Below, piece by piece: positions 33,861 to 43,535 of a DNA stretch of 64,000 nt. Under the pieces are notes generated by a model. It did no database searches. It was not told where the DNA came from and worked only from the letters and a program-made list of their open reading frames with translations. The DNA is taken from positions 1,710,202 through 1,774,201 of the forward strand of contig CM030938.1 in assembly GCA_018136815.1 (NCBI GenBank). Reading direction: 5' to 3'. The position numbers were made by a program, and so were the translations under genes. Source of the stretch: Isochrysis galbana (taxonomy: Eukaryota; Haptophyta; Isochrysidales; Isochrysidaceae). How positions within the stretch are numbered: the first letter of the stretch is position 1; every line of letters begins with the position of its first letter.

Positions 33861-35996
33861 ATGGCGACGGCGACAGCGGACGAGCTGGCAGAGCAGTTCG
33901 CGGCGCTGGCGGCGCTGTCGGCGGAGGAGCGCAAGGAAGCGATGGAGAAGCTGCCGGCCGAGCGTAAGATTCTTCTGCAGCAGTACAACCAGAAGGTGCG
34001 CTGCGCTGAGAGCAGGGGGGCCAACTGGGGAGTGGGGAAGGGAAAGGGAAACGAGAAAGGGAAAAGGGAAGCCTGGGGAGCAGGGAGGAGAGAGGGGAGG
34101 GAGGGAGGGAGGGAGGGAGTGGGTGAGCAGCGGAGATGGGGAGGGAGGGAGGAAGGCGGAGAGGTAGGGGGGGTCGGGAAAAGGGAGGAGGTGAGGAAGG
34201 GGCAGGAACACGGACAGGGGCAGGGGCGGGGGGGAGAGGGGGGAGAGAGGGAGGGAGGGAGGGAGGGGACGGGAGTGAAGGAGGGAGGGATCGGGAAAGG
34301 AAGGGAGTGATGGAGGGACGCAGATGGATTGGTGGAGAGGGCAAGGAGAGGAGACGGGGCAGGTGTGAGCAGGAGGGAGAGATGGCATCAGAGGTGGCGA
34401 GGAAGGGACGGTGGGAGTGAAAGTACGACAGGGGACGGAGAGGGAGGGCCAGAGCATGGGACCACCGAATGGGAGGAAGAGCTAAGATTGCAGGGGAATA
34501 ATGAAGGGGTGCAGCACGGCGCAACATTTGAGGTTCACATCCACATGTAATGTCAACTGCAAAACTTGAGAGCAGATCTCTCGTTCGGGGAGTGAAATTA
34601 GAGTGCCAAAACGAACAAAGGCTGTGGAACGTGGGGGTGCACTCCGCGAGGTTATACTTGACCGGTGCATCGCTCGCTCACCTTATCATTTGCTGCTTGT
34701 GAGAAGGTTGCTCGGGGTATGGCAGACATCAACATGGTGCTCAAGTTGCTCAAGCCACTTGATGAGGCGCCTGATGAACCTGTTCCTACCATGGCCGTCC
34801 TCGCCTCGCTAGCATGCTGTCCGGGTATGTCGCCCATCGGCGGGGAGGCCGAGCCTGATCCCTTGCAAAAGATCGAGGCGGCGTTCATGGAGCATGCCTT
34901 GGAGACGGATGCAAACGCTTACAAGGACGTACACGACAAGATCCCGCCAGCCGCGCGTAGCACCTTGCTCCTATTGTTATACTTGCTCTATCAAGCAAAA
35001 TTTCACGAGTCCGGGTTCGAATTGGAGGGGGACCTCGACGAGCGGTGTGAGATAGCTAGTCAGGTCGCGATTCGGGTGAGGACCCCCCACAGCGTCGCTA
35101 GCTACGTACGCATGCCGTTCGCATTGTAGCCCATTAGAGGGATGATGGATCAAAGGGCGGGCTGGGAGACCGAGGAGTAGCGGCGACGCCCTCGTGGATG
35201 AGTTATGAGCTTCTAGTATATCCGCCTGCGGATATCATAATGCCCGCGCGTATGTCTCTCCAACCCTCCGCTCGTTGCACACATACCCCATTGCCAACAG
35301 ATCCTCGTGCAGTGCCAACGCGCAATCGTCGAAACGCGATGGGTGCAGCCTACGCTCGCTCTCTACCGCACCTCGGCTCTGCTTGGCAATGGCCTGTGGT
35401 CGGGCTCGGATTTGACCTGCGTAAAGCGCATGCGCGCCATCCTCGCTGCTGAGGATCTAGCCTACCCGGACGTATCTCTGCGCGTACACGTACATGCTGG
35501 GCTGACTGTGGGCGGAGACCCCGAACGCGTGCCTTTTCTTTCAATGGACGAGTTTGCAGCCAAGCCCGTGGGCCGGCTATTGCCAGGCAAGCCCGTTTAC
35601 CTGGAGGTAGAGCTTACCCGGAAGCACGCACAAGATGCGCTTGATGGCCAGCCAGTGCTTTCCCTCGCGACAGATAGCTCTGCTGGGAAAGGAGGGGAGG
35701 GCGCTAGCAACGCGGAACGCACCGCCGCCGCAGCGCGTTCGGTTGTCGAAGCATACTGGTTGGTTGTCGAGGGACTGAAGGACGACCCCGAACCAAATGC
35801 TATGGTTCATCATCAGCCCATGACGGTGACTTCGGTAGCTACGGAGAGCGTGCGCGCACGGACCCGTTTCGCCGCACCGCCGCCTGGGAGTTACACACTG
35901 CGGGTACATGTGCTTTCTTCTAGCGTTGCTGGCATCGCTCTCTTGAAAGATGTGGACTTCGTGGTGGAAGAGGATGACGTGCCGGAGCTCAGCTAG
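33861..35996 (+). CDS. Sec63-like protein lacking J domain (3 exons)
   Basis: Model: 33861..33995, 34707..35075, 35301..35996, 399 aa, both introns phase 0. The exon 2 start could be 34704 instead. After a short N-terminal helix (ELAEQFAALAALSAEERKEA), exon 2 reads DPLQKIEAAFMEH and STLLLLLYLLYQAKF, and exon 3 opens ILVQCQRAIVETRWVQPTLA. Together these follow the helical Sec63/Brl domain. Next come RLLPGKPVYLEVELTR and then VEAYWLVVEGL with PPPGSYTLRVHVLSS, the beta-sandwich that closes Sec63 and Brr2. Sec63 normally works with Sec61/BiP in ER protein import through a lumenal J domain and three TM helices, none of which is encoded here. Either exons are missing or this is a truncated paralogue. 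The 711-bp first intron is purine-rich. Confidence 0.65.
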
Positions 35997-36124
35997 CTTG
36001 CACGCGCTCAATGTACCATGTCGGAAAGGAGTAGTGTTGCAAGTGTTTGGTCAATTTTTAAAACGAACTAGCCGCTACTTGCACGGCGTGTAGTAGAGTG
36101 CTTATATGCTACTCCTAACTACCA

Positions 36125-36187
36125 GGTGTCGTTCCGTCAATAGTGGGACATCAGTCGAATTCAGCGATCAAATGTCCACAGTTGTAT
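36125..36187 (+). mobile_element. Fanzor-type element right-end hairpin, copy 1 (solo)
   Basis: Nearly identical to 58322-58384, the 3' end of the Fanzor/TnpB fragment. It begins GTGTCGTTCCGTCAA and contains GTGGGACAT...ATGTCCAC, which can pair around a loop of about 20 bases. No nuclease coding sequence precedes it, so it is a solo end or a deletion remnant. Confidence 0.65.
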
Positions 36188-36261
36188 TGTAGTTGTTTAA
36201 CATTAGATCTTGTTAAAATTATAAGAGAGAGACGCCGTCAAAGCTTCTTCGCTAATCACAT

Positions 36262-36841
36262 CGGTGCACGCCGTGCATGGGCACGGCGCGATGTGCATCG
36301 GTCCCCCGCGGATACGCCGTGCGTGCGCATGTCAACCCGTTCCATATGTGTAGCCCCTGTGGCCCACAATTACGTAAACTGGCCATATAAGAGATGTTTC
36401 GTTACGCAGCACCTGTGATGACTTGCAATCACATGTGCACGCCGTGCGTGGGCACGGCGCGATGTGCACCGGCGCCCCCCCCCCGCGGGGGCGCCGTGCG
36501 TGCGCATAGCAACTTCCAGGAAGGTGCACGCCGTGCGTTCACTCTTTTCGCGGGGGAACTCTGGGCGCGGAGGACGGGCGGAACCCCCCATGGGACCGGT
36601 TGATTATTACCGTATATGACGAGAACATTAACGTAAACGGCTGGTCTGGTCTTCGGATATATCTCTCTCTCTCCCGCTCCCCGGAGGGGTTCCCCCCTCT
36701 CATCGGCCTACCAGAGTGAGAAGGCTCCTACTGGCTGTCTCCCTCCTCCCTTCTCGCTCACCCTCCAGCTCTCTCCTCGGCCTCGTCTTCCTCACGATGG
36801 TGGCGACTCGGCGCGCATCCGTACGGTCCTCCGTCCTCTCT
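36262..36841 (+). repeat. Left arm of large inverted repeat, with tandem subrepeats
   Basis: Units carrying CACGCCGTGCGT, GCGCCGTGCGTGCGCATAG and GAGATGTTTCGTTACGCAGC (about 150 bp each, roughly two here) run to 36600. A unique part follows with an ATG at 36799 (MVATRRASVRSSVLS). The arm is homologous to the minus strand of 38462-39150 and to 58484-59370 (+). Homology stops abruptly at about 36841, where two GTCTGAAAACGATTTGATC-type units begin. Confidence 0.75.
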
Positions 36842-36903
36842 CTCTGAAAACGATTTGATCCGTCTGAAAACGATTTGATCGCGATCTCGCGACGAAGACC
36901 CGG

Positions 36904-37176
36904 TCAATTAGCGACAATCGCTCGGATTAGAATTTGATGTACTTCAGAGTATCGCTGGTCTCTTATGCGCGTGATGATTGAACGCAATGGAGTTTGTAGA
37001 TTGTTAGCCACGTTATTGACGTTCGCTCCTTGATCGATGAGAAACGCGACACATTGCGCGTGACCACCCATCGCCGCAAGATGAAGAGGAGAATAACCGA
37101 GGCGATTTCGAAGATTAATAATTTCTGTATTGACAAGAAGTTCGACACACGCAAGGTGTCCTTTCTCCGCTGCCAT
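36904..37176 (-). CDS. Ankyrin-repeat fragment, AT-rich
   Basis: 90 aa from ATG 37176. It contains MAAEKGHLACVELLVNTE, then GYSPLHLAAMGGHAQCVAFL and IDQGANVNNVANNLQTPL, about two and a half good ankyrin units. It then ends in a non-repeat tail. A stop lies 12 codons upstream in frame. It is clearly more AT-rich than surrounding genes and diverges from the IS5-like transposase frame across a 45-bp AT-rich gap, both inside the inverted arms. It may be cargo of that element or a short acquired gene. Function beyond protein binding is unknown. Confidence 0.6.
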   Translation of the reverse strand: MAAEKGHLACVELLVNTEIINLRNRLGYSPLHLAAMGGHAQCVAFLIDQGANVNNVANNLQTPLRSIITRIRDQRYSEVHQILIRAIVAN

Positions 37177-37220
37177 ATAGACGTGTAACGAAACTATTTC
37201 GTGAGTTAATTACATGTGAA

Positions 37221-38122
37221 ATGAAATTATCTCATATTTTTGAAAGGCTCATTCTGAAGTTTGCTCAGGACAGAGCCGCCCCAAAACGCACCGGTAGACC
37301 AAGGGCTCTGACTGATAAGTGGTGGGTCTTCTTTTCAAGCTGCTGCGCACGGGTTGTCAATGGAGAGAGTTGGACTGTGGTGAAGGCTCTCACATGGCAG
37401 TGCGCCGCCGATTGGAGCTCTGGAAAGAAAAAGGAGTCGTAGATGCTGCATATACCCAAGCACTGAACACATACTCGAAACTTCACCCTCCCAGGCGGCA
37501 TATCATCGATTCTTGTCATCTGCGGAATCGGCATGGAAGAAGACCTGACACTGGACGGAACTACGTCGACCGAGGTAGACAAGGGACCAAAATCTCAGTG
37601 GTCACTGATCACCAACGAGTCGTCTACGGACTCCATCTTGACCCATCCAATCGACCGGATGTCATCCTGCTGGAGTCCACTCTCGATTCGCGTTGGGTGA
37701 AACTCGATGGCATTGAAGTCTGGGCCGACAGAGGTTACGACTCACGCGCCAACCGAAGCCGCTGCGCTGACAGAGGACTCAAAGATCGAATTTTTCGAAG
37801 ACGGACGAAGACAACTCGTCGCTCAAATTCAAAACGAGTGATTGTTGAGCACACATTCGCGCACCTGCAAGCATTTCGAAGGCTGTCCTTCCGGTACGAA
37901 CGGTGCTCTCAGACGCTCACTCTCCTTCTCACACTCGCGTTCGGCCATCGACTAGGGTGCACGCTCGCGTCAATGGCGTCACGGAAGGACACCGAAGACG
38001 CCGAGGAACCCGGCATGAGAGATTGCTTTGACAGAGGATCCTGTGGGAGACAGGTGGGTGGGTGGTGTGGTGTGGTGTGTGTGTGGGGGGGGGGGGTGGG
38101 GGGGGGGGAAGAGGAGCAGTGA
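37221..38122 (+). mobile_element. IS5-like DDE transposase, frame-disrupted
   Basis: The N-terminal part (from ATG 37221) reads FAQDRAAPKRTGRPRALTDK. The homologous reading then continues in another frame from about 37319 with LLFKLLRTGCQWRELD, RRLELWKEKGVVDAAY, HIIDSCHLRNRHG, GRQGTKISVVTDHQRVVYGL, EVWADRGYDSRANRS and RVIVEHTFAHLQAFRRLSFR. The DDE triad is D (HIID), D (VWAD) and E (IVEH). GRPRxLTD and RTGxxWR are IS5-type signatures. Homology ends near 37940; the rest of the frame is low complexity. The frame change near 37315-37325 means a broken gene, or programmed frameshifting as some IS families use. Inverted arms flank it at 36262-36841 and 38462-39150. Confidence 0.8.
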
Positions 38123-38461
38123 CGGCTCTCGACAAACACACGGGGCATGTGCACAGCGCCCTCTTCCTTCCGTCCTCCTCCCCCTCGGCACCCACCCGAC
38201 CCCCATCCACCTTCATGTCCCCCTTCACACACACAGAGCGTTGCCACTGACAGAGGAAGGTGTGTGAGTGTGCGTGTGTAGGGGGCGGGGGAAGAGGAGA
38301 GGAGGGAAAGGAGTCGTACGTTGGACGGGGAGTGGGGAGTTGGGAAGGGCGCGCGTTCGCAGAGGCGAAGAGCTGAGTGTGTGTGTGTGGGGGGGGGGGG
38401 GGGGCGGCAGGGGTCGAGGTGGCTGTGTCGAGCGAGTCGAACGAAACCAGCGAGCAGGAGC

Positions 38462-39150
38462 ACGAGAGGAGAGGACGGAGGACCGTACCGATGCGCGCCG
38501 AGTCGCCACCATCGTGAGGAAGACGAGGGCGAGGAGAGAGCTGGAGGGTGAGCGAGGAGGGAGGAGGGAGGCAGGCAGTAGGAGCCGTCTCTCTCTGGTA
38601 GGTCGATGAGAGGGGGAGGAGGGGACCCGGGGGAGGGGGCCCGGGGGGAGGGGAGAGACCCCAAGACCTATCGATTGTTTACGTTAGTGTTTTCGCAATA
38701 TACGGTAATATTTTCCCCGGTCCCAGGGGTGCCCTCGCGGTTCCCGAACGCCTCTGCGTCCAGAGTCCCCCCGCGGAAAGAGTGAACGCACGGCGTGCAC
38801 CTTCCTGGAAGTTGCTATGCGCACGCACGGCGCCCCGCGGGGGGGGGAGCCGATGTGCATACGCACGGCGTGCACAATGATTGCAAGCAATCACACGTGC
38901 TGCGCAAACGAAACATCTCGTATATGGCTACTTTACGTTAATGTGGGCATTAGGGGAAAAAGTTTCTATGCGCACGCACGGCGCCCTCGCGAGGGGGGAA
39001 GTCGATGCGCATACGCACGGCGTGCACAATAATGATTGCAAGTAATCACATGTGCTGCGTAAACGAAACATCTCGTATACGGCGACTTTACGTTAACGTG
39101 GGCCTTAGAGGAAAACGTTTCTATTCACATCTCGTATACGGCGATTAGCT
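38462..39150 (-). repeat. Right arm of large inverted repeat, with tandem subrepeats
   Basis: The minus strand here repeats 36262-36841: MVATRRASVRSSVLSS start codon at 38512, ATCGACCTACCAGAGAGAG, TTCACTCTTTCCGCGGGG and then about three tandem units with GCGCCGTGCGTGCGCATAG. With the left arm it encloses the IS5-like transposase and ankyrin frames. The segment 38060-38460 between transposase and arm is GT/CA-rich simple sequence. Confidence 0.75.
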
Positions 39151-39207
39151 TTGTTTTGTACCACTGTTGTTAATAACTAAAAAGAAAACAGATATGTTGA
39201 AAAACCA

Positions 39208-39240
39208 CCTGGTCCTCTTTTGACGGAACGCGACTTCCCG
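39208..39240 (+). mobile_element. Left-end motif of Fanzor-associated element, copy 1
   Basis: CTCTTTTGACGGAACGCGAC recurs almost unchanged at 48179-48203 and 57085-57113, each preceded by AAAAGAAAA. Its core TTTGACGGAACG is the reverse complement of CGTTCCGTCAAA at the right-end copies. Confidence 0.5.
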
Positions 39241-39459
39241 CCCTAACCTACCAACATCCCCTTTCGCCTCCCCAAAGTTCCTGCTCACCTTCACGCGGAA
39301 TCGCCAGTAAAAGGAAAGGGGAGGTCGCGCGCGCTGCGTCGGCCAAGGGCGTGAGAGAGGGGGGGGGGAGAGTCAGTGATGCCCCTTCTCAGCTTATTCG
39401 GCGCAAAGGCGCGGGACGCGGGACTTCTTCCGTCCCCTTTCTGCCTCGTGACTCGTGAC

Positions 39460-39650
39460 TTCTGCATGGAATACATCAAGGGTCAAGGCGGTCGTGTATC
39501 GTGTACAGCATGCGAAGAGTATCCCATGATGGAAGTGCGGCGGTCAGCTGCTCATACTCTGGATTCAAGACTCAGGACCAGGAGGCCGTCTTATCACGCA
39601 TCACGGAGGCAGTCGCCGAGGATGAAGGAGAAAGGAAGACGAAGAAGGTG
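39460..39650 (+). pseudogene. Fragment homologous to 47868-48086
   Basis: Shares TCTGCATGGAATACATCA, CCCATG(A)TGGAAGTGCG and CGCATCACGGA blocks with the coding piece at 47.87 kb. Its frames are shifted, so it is a decayed copy. Confidence 0.5.
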
Positions 39651-39756
39651 AATCGCTGCACTGGGGTTTGAGAGTGTTGAAAGGTTATACTACATACTAC
39701 CTTTTATCTTTTACTTTTATGCGTTTCGATGGAGCCAATATTGATATAAATAAACG

Positions 39757-39809
39757 GACTGTGGACACATTTGATCGCTCAACTAACGTAACTTGAGTCT
39801 GTCCCATAT
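39757..39809 (-). mobile_element. Fanzor-type right-end hairpin, copy 2 (inverted, at the gap)
   Basis: On the minus strand: TGGGACA...TTGAGCGATCAAATGTGTCCACAG, matching the right-end core at 58336-58380. The base-pairing arms TGGGACA and TGTCCACA are retained although the loop has changed. The scaffold gap follows directly. Confidence 0.5.
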
Positions 39810-39909
39810 NNNNNNNNNNNNNNNNNNNNNNNNNNNNNNNNNNNNNNNNNNNNNNNNNNNNNNNNNNNNNNNNNNNNNNNNNNNNNNNNNNNNNNNNNNN
39901 NNNNNNNNN
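39810..39909. other. Assembly gap (100 N)
   Basis: Exactly 100 N, the usual placeholder for a gap of unknown size. The start of the next gene is lost in it. Confidence 0.99.
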
Positions 39910-39911
39910 AG

Positions 39912-42617
39912 GTGGCACTTCATGAGGACCTGCCGGTGGAGCTAGCGCCGAAGAGCGGGGACGCCCAGCTGATGTTGCAGAGGGTGATGGATCGTGCCCT
40001 CGCTGAGGGGCGCTCACTAGCTGAGGTTGCTGACGAGATGCTAAATCAATCGCAAGTACACGCGCTCGAAATGCCCTCTGCCGTCATGACCGCGATCGAC
40101 AAGGATTTCCAGGAAAGGAACGGCCGACGGCCCGTCGACGAGGCGGAAGCGCTCGCCTTCTTGAAAGATATGGTGCAGCAAGCGCAGCAGGCGCGCGTCG
40201 AGCAGCAGGAGCTTCAGTGCATCACGGTTTCCGAGGATGTCGTTGACAAGGCGCAAGTTGTACTCATGGAGTCGGGCGTCTCGCTCACTGCAGAAGAGAC
40301 AAATGACGTTATGGCGCTAAGAGCCCTCTCCGACAAGCTTGCGCTCGACATCGCTGGCTTCGATGCCGACAATTTCGAGTCTCGCCTCGCAGCTGACAAG
40401 GAGGCGGCACGTGAGGCCTTGGAGCTCAAACATTCTGTGGATGCTTACCTTGACGCGAAAAAGCGCGTCGAGGAGCTCAAGGTAGCCGCAACCCTCCCTG
40501 AAGGTGTTGCCTCAGCCATCGAGGCCGCCTTTGGCGATCCCGAAACCATCGACTCCGAGAAGGTCTTCCGCAATGCCGCGGACGTGCCGGCTGTTGTCGT
40601 CACGGCTGCCAAGATCGAGTTTGAAAAGGCGCAGGGGCGCGATCCCGCCGACACTGCCGAGGCTATCTCCTTCATCAAGTCAGTTGTCCAAGACGTGCAC
40701 CAAGCTCGGGTCGAGCAACGGAAGAACAAGGTGCCTCAGGTGCCCGACAAGGCTTTGGAGATAGCTCATGAGGTGCTCATAGAGCGGGCCGGGGATATTA
40801 GCGTGGACGGCATCGATGACTCTGATGCGCTCAAGACTCTGTCGGAAAAGTTGGGCTTTGACCTCACCAAGTTCGAAACCCGAATCGCGGACTCTGAGGC
40901 CGCGCAAGAGAGCCTCGTTCTCAAACGCTCAGTTGATGCGTACCTGGACGCCCAAAAGCGCGTCGCGGAACTGGAGAAGGTGGCAGTGCCCGACAACATT
41001 GCCACTGCTGTTGTTGTGGAGTCGAAGGTTGCTCAGCGTGCAGACGCGCATGCAGAGAATCGCGATCCGCTCGATGTGCTTCAACTGTGTACCCAAATCG
41101 TCGACGAGTATGTCTTCAGGACGAAATCCGTCCTAGTCGATGAAGCGGCGGGAAGCGGTGGGTTGGCGAGGAGGGCCCCTGACTCCAAGAAGCCTTCCAC
41201 CGAAGTCGACATCGACATCGACTTCGATACGCATCGCATGGATCTGGAAATCCAAACAGACCATGGGTTCGCGATGCTTGAAGAAAACGAGGACGACACT
41301 GTTGAACGTATCAGCTTCCGCCGCAATAATCACGACGCCACGATGAACAGCAACTTTTTGCCAAACGCCGTGAAGGAGGCCACTGAGGCTGACAAAACGC
41401 GTTCGACTACGGTGTACGAGAACGCCCGTGCAGCGCCTGTGCTCAGGCCGCCTGCACCGCCTATGCCTGTGCTCATGTCTAACGAGGCAAAGGCGCAGGT
41501 GAAGGCGGCGGTCACCCGCATGGAGAAAGAGAGAGCGGCGATCGAAACTGCCAGAAGCACGCCGCATGACGACGCAGAATCGAATGCCACGGCGCAGACG
41601 TCGCCAAAGTCCATATTGATCCCTGCAGCCTTTCTGACATCTGGGCTCGTTGTGATCGTCGTCGCGGGTGTCTTGGCGGGTGTCCTTGGCAGTGGATCCG
41701 CTGCACCCTCCGTCGATATTAGTATCGGGGTGTCCATCGGCGTGGCCGGCGTCATCGCCGTTGGACTGATCGCCTACCGCATCAGGCGGCATTATCGCAA
41801 CCAAAAGCTGAAGATGCTCTCACAGCAGCTCCGTCGGACCAGCCGCGCGAATATTGGCGCCAACCGCTCCCCGGTCCTAGGAACCCTTGCTTCTTCAATC
41901 TTGCTATCGGCTCGGAGGTCAGCTCCTATGTCGGACATTGTTGAGAGTCTCACTCAAAGTCCGGTCCAGCCATCGGGTCGGAGGTCGGCTCCAATTCCGG
42001 ACACAGTTGAGAGTCTCATTCGAAGTCCGATCCAACCATACGGCTCGGCCTGTGATAGCGTCCATCGAAGCAGTGCATCCGAGCAAAACAGTGATAGGAG
42101 TAAACCCGCACAATTGGATGATGGCGAACGGATCCAAGCCCGTGTGCATCGTGTCACGCTGTTCAACCTTGGGCTATCCCAGTCGAGGCTGGTATTGATG
42201 CCTCGACGCCTTCCACCGCTAACGAAGAGCCCATCCTCGTTGCTGCCCTCGACCAGCTCGTCGAAGCTCGACAAGAAGACGCTATCAGGCAACCTTGCTG
42301 TACGGTTGTCGGCGGCGAAGCATAAAGTCGAGGAGTCGCCTGTCGTGATATCACATAGGCTTCCCCCTCCGCCCCCGCCGCCTGCTACTTCATCGGGCTC
42401 CAATTCTCCTTCTATGCCGCACCACGTGGCCCCCATAAACTCCTGCGTCGAACATCACACGGCCCCCGTGGCCCCTATTGCACGAGCCACTGCATTCGCG
42501 CCCGGCTGCTCGCAAAAACTGCTGCCGGTAGGAAAGCTGCCACCTTTAGATCACCGGCCTACGCGGGCACCTCCTAGATTGAGCGAGACGCGCATGCCGA
42601 GCGCGGAGGACCAATAA
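39912..42617 (+). CDS. Membrane protein with a duplicated unknown domain, 5' end lost in the gap
   Basis: 901 codons open from the gap to TAA 42617, with no ATG near the start, so the N-terminus is missing. Two homologous units of about 150-170 aa lie around residues 55-205 and 225-385. Each runs VxTAxxxxFExxxGRxPxDxAEA, FxKxxVQ, QARVEQ, LSxKL, FExR and KxSVDAYLDAxKRV. A low-complexity segment (STEVDIDIDFDTHRMDLEIQ) and a linker follow. Two adjacent hydrophobic segments come next at about 575-625: ILIPAAFLTSGLVVIVVAGV and SIGVSIGVAGVIAVGLIAYR. The tail after them is basic, with two copies of a GRRSAPxxDxVESLxxSPxQP unit. Probably a membrane protein with large helical N-terminal repeats. I do not recognise the family. 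Confidence 0.7.
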   Translation: MALHEDLPVELAPKSGDAQLMLQRVMDRALAEGRSLAEVADEMLNQSQVHALEMPSAVMTAIDKDFQERNGRRPVDEAEALAFLKDMVQQAQQARVEQQELQCITVSEDVVDKAQVVLMESGVSLTAEETNDVMALRALSDKLALDIAGFDADNFESRLAADKEAAREALELKHSVDAYLDAKKRVEELKVAATLPEGVASAIEAAFGDPETIDSEKVFRNAADVPAVVVTAAKIEFEKAQGRDPADTAEAISFIKSVVQDVHQARVEQRKNKVPQVPDKALEIAHEVLIERAGDISVDGIDDSDALKTLSEKLGFDLTKFETRIADSEAAQESLVLKRSVDAYLDAQKRVAELEKVAVPDNIATAVVVESKVAQRADAHAENRDPLDVLQLCTQIVDEYVFRTKSVLVDEAAGSGGLARRAPDSKKPSTEVDIDIDFDTHRMDLEIQTDHGFAMLEENEDDTVERISFRRNNHDATMNSNFLPNAVKEATEADKTRSTTVYENARAAPVLRPPAPPMPVLMSNEAKAQVKAAVTRMEKERAAIETARSTPHDDAESNATAQTSPKSILIPAAFLTSGLVVIVVAGVLAGVLGSGSAAPSVDISIGVSIGVAGVIAVGLIAYRIRRHYRNQKLKMLSQQLRRTSRANIGANRSPVLGTLASSILLSARRSAPMSDIVESLTQSPVQPSGRRSAPIPDTVESLIRSPIQPYGSACDSVHRSSASEQNSDRSKPAQLDDGERIQARVHRVTLFNLGLSQSRLVLMPRRLPPLTKSPSSLLPSTSSSKLDKKTLSGNLAVRLSAAKHKVEESPVVISHRLPPPPPPPATSSGSNSPSMPHHVAPINSCVEHHTAPVAPIARATAFAPGCSQKLLPVGKLPPLDHRPTRAPPRLSETRMPSAEDQ

Positions 42618-43527
42618 CTTCGCGAACGTGCAATGATAAAGTTCCCAGCAAGCCAAGGGCGCCGCCTAATTTGACGGGCTACTCGGCGGCTCACCTCCGC
42701 CCATCCATCTAACCTTCTCGACTTTTGATTCCATGGGTATGACTTCTCATTGAAAAAACCTTATAACATCCTTACCGGGTAGAGGTGGGGGAGGGTGGGT
42801 AAAAAAAAACTCTGGCGGATCGGGAGGCCCACATTTTTTTATCAGCCATGGGACCGGGGGAAGATTTCCCCTCCTCTCCCCCCGCTCGAATCCGAATCCG
42901 AGGCAGAGCGATGGCGACCGACCCGCCTGACATGCCGACCTTCGCCGCGCTCCAGCGAGAGCGCGGCGGCGATCGGTCGGACTTGTGCCCGTGGAGTTCG
43001 ATCCCAATGGCCACAGGGCACCGGAAGACAGCCTCACTTGTCGTTCGCGCCATCACATTCTGCCGTTTTTTCATTTACCTGCCCACGCCACATGGTCCCC
43101 TGCCCTGCCCCACATCACTTCCAGCCCCAGCCTGAGGAGGATGACACCGGCCTGCCTACGCGCTCCTACGCGCAGAACCCCATCCACACTATCGGTGCGC
43201 TTCCTCCCAGCCCCTCTAGCTACCCACCCGCGCGCTCGGGAATCGTGGCGAGCATTGTCACACATCCCTCTCCGCGCGCTGTGCTGCCGTACCGCAGGGC
43301 CTCATGTACCATCTACCGAGGCGGTCACCAAGTGCATCGCGTTCGCGGACTCCCGCTCCTCCCATCCTTTCTCAAGAGCGCCAACAACGTGCTGTCGACC
43401 GCGCAGATCACAAGGAGCTCGATGAGTGAGTACAACGCGGCGAAACGTGTCACCAACTCGAAGGTCGCCCGCGCGGCGAGACTATTAAGAACTATTTTAT
43501 TGAGGTGGAGGGTGGGAATGAGTATGA
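42618..43527. other. Intergenic, no gene recognised
   Basis: Overlapping frames between 42795 and 43643 on the plus strand have no recognisable content. Nothing else stands out. Confidence 0.4.
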
Positions 43528-43535
43528 CCTCCCGC

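Noticed and set aside
33225-34457. Trp/Pro/Leu-rich plus frame and long Pro/Ser-rich minus frames
   Set aside because: Products of the CTCTGGCC minisatellite and purine-rich intron of the Sec63-like gene.
37909-38664. 251-aa minus frame with His/Thr/Pro repeats
   Set aside because: Mostly GT/CA simple sequence joined to the cassette arm in a frame other than that of the conserved leader.
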